This document shows, one piece after another, positions 62,881-64,000 of a stretch of DNA of 64,000 nt (the stretch's first letter is position 1; each line of letters begins with the position of its first letter). Position numbers and translations under genes: made by a program. The stretch is from Geitlerinema sp. BBD 1991-9. Its GTDB lineage: Bacteria; Cyanobacteriota; Cyanobacteriia; Cyanobacteriales; Geitlerinemataceae. The stretch lies in contig LWRO01000010.1 in assembly GCA_001657325.1 (NCBI GenBank), positions 1-64,000 of the forward strand. Reading direction: 5' to 3'. The notes under the pieces were generated by a model, which was not told where the DNA came from, did not search any database, and saw only the letters and a list, made by a program, of their open reading frames with translations.

Positions 62881-64000
62881 ATGGAAGGCAACAATTCTAC
62901 CCCCAACTCGAATAATCCACCAGCCACCTTTAGCAGTCTCATCGTCGATACTTTAGTTGACGAAAACGACGGGAACTTGAGTGCTGGCGACTTATCCCTA
63001 CGAGAAGCCCTCAGCTCGATCGATCCAGGTGGAACGATTACTTTTGCTCCAAATCTTGCGACTCAAAATGCTGGCTTCGGCTTAGGGACAATTGGCTTAA
63101 CTCTCGGGAGACTGACGATCGACAAAGCTGTCAATATTAACGGCTTAGGTGCCGATCTACTCAAAATAAGTAGCAATAACACATTTGACGTGCTTTCGGT
63201 TAACGATTTTAGCCCGAACCAAATTAATGTCACTATTGACGGCTTAGCAATTATCGATAGTGCCGGTACAGGTATCGACAATTCCGAGAGCCTCACCCTA
63301 TCTAACAGCCTAATTGAAAACAATACTCAGGGTGGTATTGCAAACTTTAATGGAAACCTCAATGTCTTTAACAGTGTTATCGCTGGTAATACTGGTCCAG
63401 CTTCTAGTGGTGGCTTTATTTCGGGCAGTCTTGGAGGAGGAGGAATTGCCAATATTGAAGGCTTTACTCAAGTCGTTGGTAGCACTCTTATCGGGAATAC
63501 AACAACGATAGGAGATGGTGGTGGTATCCTCAATTTTGCAGGCACTCTTGAGGTGAGTGACAGTAATATTACGGGCAACATCACAACTGGCACGGGTGGT
63601 GGTATCTACAACAGGGGACTGGCCACTGTAACGCGCACGACTCTCTCTAATAATGATGCTAGTGCTGGGGGAGGTGTATACGTCCGAGGCGAATTAACCG
63701 TCAGTGACAGCACTATCCATAGCAACAGTGCAACATCTAATGGTGGCGGTATTGACGCTTTGGCCTATAGCAATATCAGCCTTACCAACAGCACAATTTC
63801 TGGCAACGTTGCGAACCAAACTGGTGGCGGTATTGGTTATCTCTACGGTGGCACGCTGGCAATAACCAACACCACCATTACGAATAATACGGCTGGTCAA
63901 GGAACTGGCGGCGCGATCTTCCGGCCTAGTCCTTATTACAGTGGTTCACTGATTAAAAACAGCATCATTGCAGGTAACATCGGGACGAATCCAGATGTTG
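62881..64000 (+). CDS. Large right-handed beta-helix surface protein, N-terminal part (runs off the right edge)
   Basis: From ATG 62881 (GAGGAA about 11 bases upstream) the frame stays open to the window end, 373 codons. There is no signal peptide. The N-terminus carries the LIVDTLVDENDGNLSAGDLS/LREAL motif typical of bacterial beta-helix and choice-of-anchor proteins (the usual SLREA leader). The rest is a run of about 24-residue parallel beta-helix turns of the type LTNSTISGNVANQTGGGIGY. The absence of a signal peptide fits type I secretion or a C-terminal signal not seen here. Codon use is AT-richer than in most of the window and lacks CGATCG strings after about 63020. Function is probably adhesion or matrix; this is inference. 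Confidence 0.82.
   Translation, partial: MEGNNSTPNSNNPPATFSSLIVDTLVDENDGNLSAGDLSLREALSSIDPGGTITFAPNLATQNAGFGLGTIGLTLGRLTIDKAVNINGLGADLLKISSNNTFDVLSVNDFSPNQINVTIDGLAIIDSAGTGIDNSESLTLSNSLIENNTQGGIANFNGNLNVFNSVIAGNTGPASSGGFISGSLGGGGIANIEGFTQVVGSTLIGNTTTIGDGGGILNFAGTLEVSDSNITGNITTGTGGGIYNRGLATVTRTTLSNNDASAGGGVYVRGELTVSDSTIHSNSATSNGGGIDALAYSNISLTNSTISGNVANQTGGGIGYLYGGTLAITNTTITNNTAGQGTGGAIFRPSPYYSGSLIKNSIIAGNIGTNPDV

Noticed and set aside
62765..62956. 63-codon forward frame
   Set aside because: It overlaps the start of the beta-helix gene in another frame and has no protein-like pattern.
1..64000. tRNA, rRNA and tmRNA genes
   Set aside because: No T-loop/anticodon-arm pattern or rRNA segment was recognised by eye; a covariance search could still find small RNAs.

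Overview
The window comes from a cyanobacterium, most likely a filamentous non-heterocystous (Oscillatoriales-like) one. It carries the 5' end of psbD, ycf4, the myxoxanthophyll pair cruF/cruG, hemA of the plant/cyanobacterial type, a GlpX-type FBPase/SBPase, a cyanobacterial sucrose synthase, a Tic236/TamB-like giant, DUF3110, DUF1822 and DUF1400 proteins, and a PEP-CTERM protein. CGATCG/TCGATCGA strings are scattered through genes and spacers, as in HIP1-rich cyanobacterial genomes. Genus is an inference; no rRNA or tRNA was found.

Layout. 0-5 kb: psbD (leaving the window to the left), ycf4, a lipoprotein cyclophilin, a short ketoacyl synthase, a small unknown protein, a SIMPL protein and a ferredoxin/metallo-beta-lactamase fusion. 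5-8 kb: AT-rich DNA with a solitary sigma-like factor preceded by a perfect palindrome, a zinc-ribbon membrane peptide, a MITE-like element beside a long palindrome, and a peptidoglycan-binding-domain protein. 8-18 kb: tamB, DUF3110, murQ, a MITE with an 8-bp target duplication, a coiled-coil membrane protein and dnaB. 18-24 kb: lineage-specific genes, including a sigma-like/DUF1822 overlapping pair, a PEP-CTERM protein and a membrane-protein gene apparently broken by two tandem duplications. 24.7-28.5 kb: a three-gene membrane glycosylation locus (GT2 donor synthase, flippase-like protein, GT-C-like protein). 28.7-32.4 kb: DUF3179, hemA, glpX. 33-36 kb: an FhaC-type two-partner secretion transporter and an exported LRR protein. 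36.4-40.2 kb: a Tc-toxin relic in which the start of a TcB (SpvB) protein is joined in frame to the C-terminal half of a TcA protein, with one in-frame TGA. 40.3-46.7 kb: a UbiH-like hydroxylase, cruG, cruF, a dehydrogenase lacking catalytic zinc ligands, NADAR and an OmpR-type regulator. 46.7-58.2 kb: a DUF1400 hydrolase, potassium channel, RidA, sucrose synthase, sugar-binding lipoprotein, methyltransferase, membrane protein, GHL10 glycosidase and an orphan antitoxin-like protein. 58.4-61.4 kb: putA. 61.4-64 kb: a 1.4-kb AT-rich gap, then the start of a large beta-helix adhesin-like protein leaving the window to the right.

The genes form no single pathway; most are housekeeping genes in one- to three-gene units, interleaved with small non-autonomous repeats. 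At least three families of short inverted-repeat elements can be defined from the window alone. Two copies of one family have clear 8-9 bp target duplications, and a copy of another supplies the stop codon of a gene. The most unusual object is the TcB-TcA chimera at 36433-40239.
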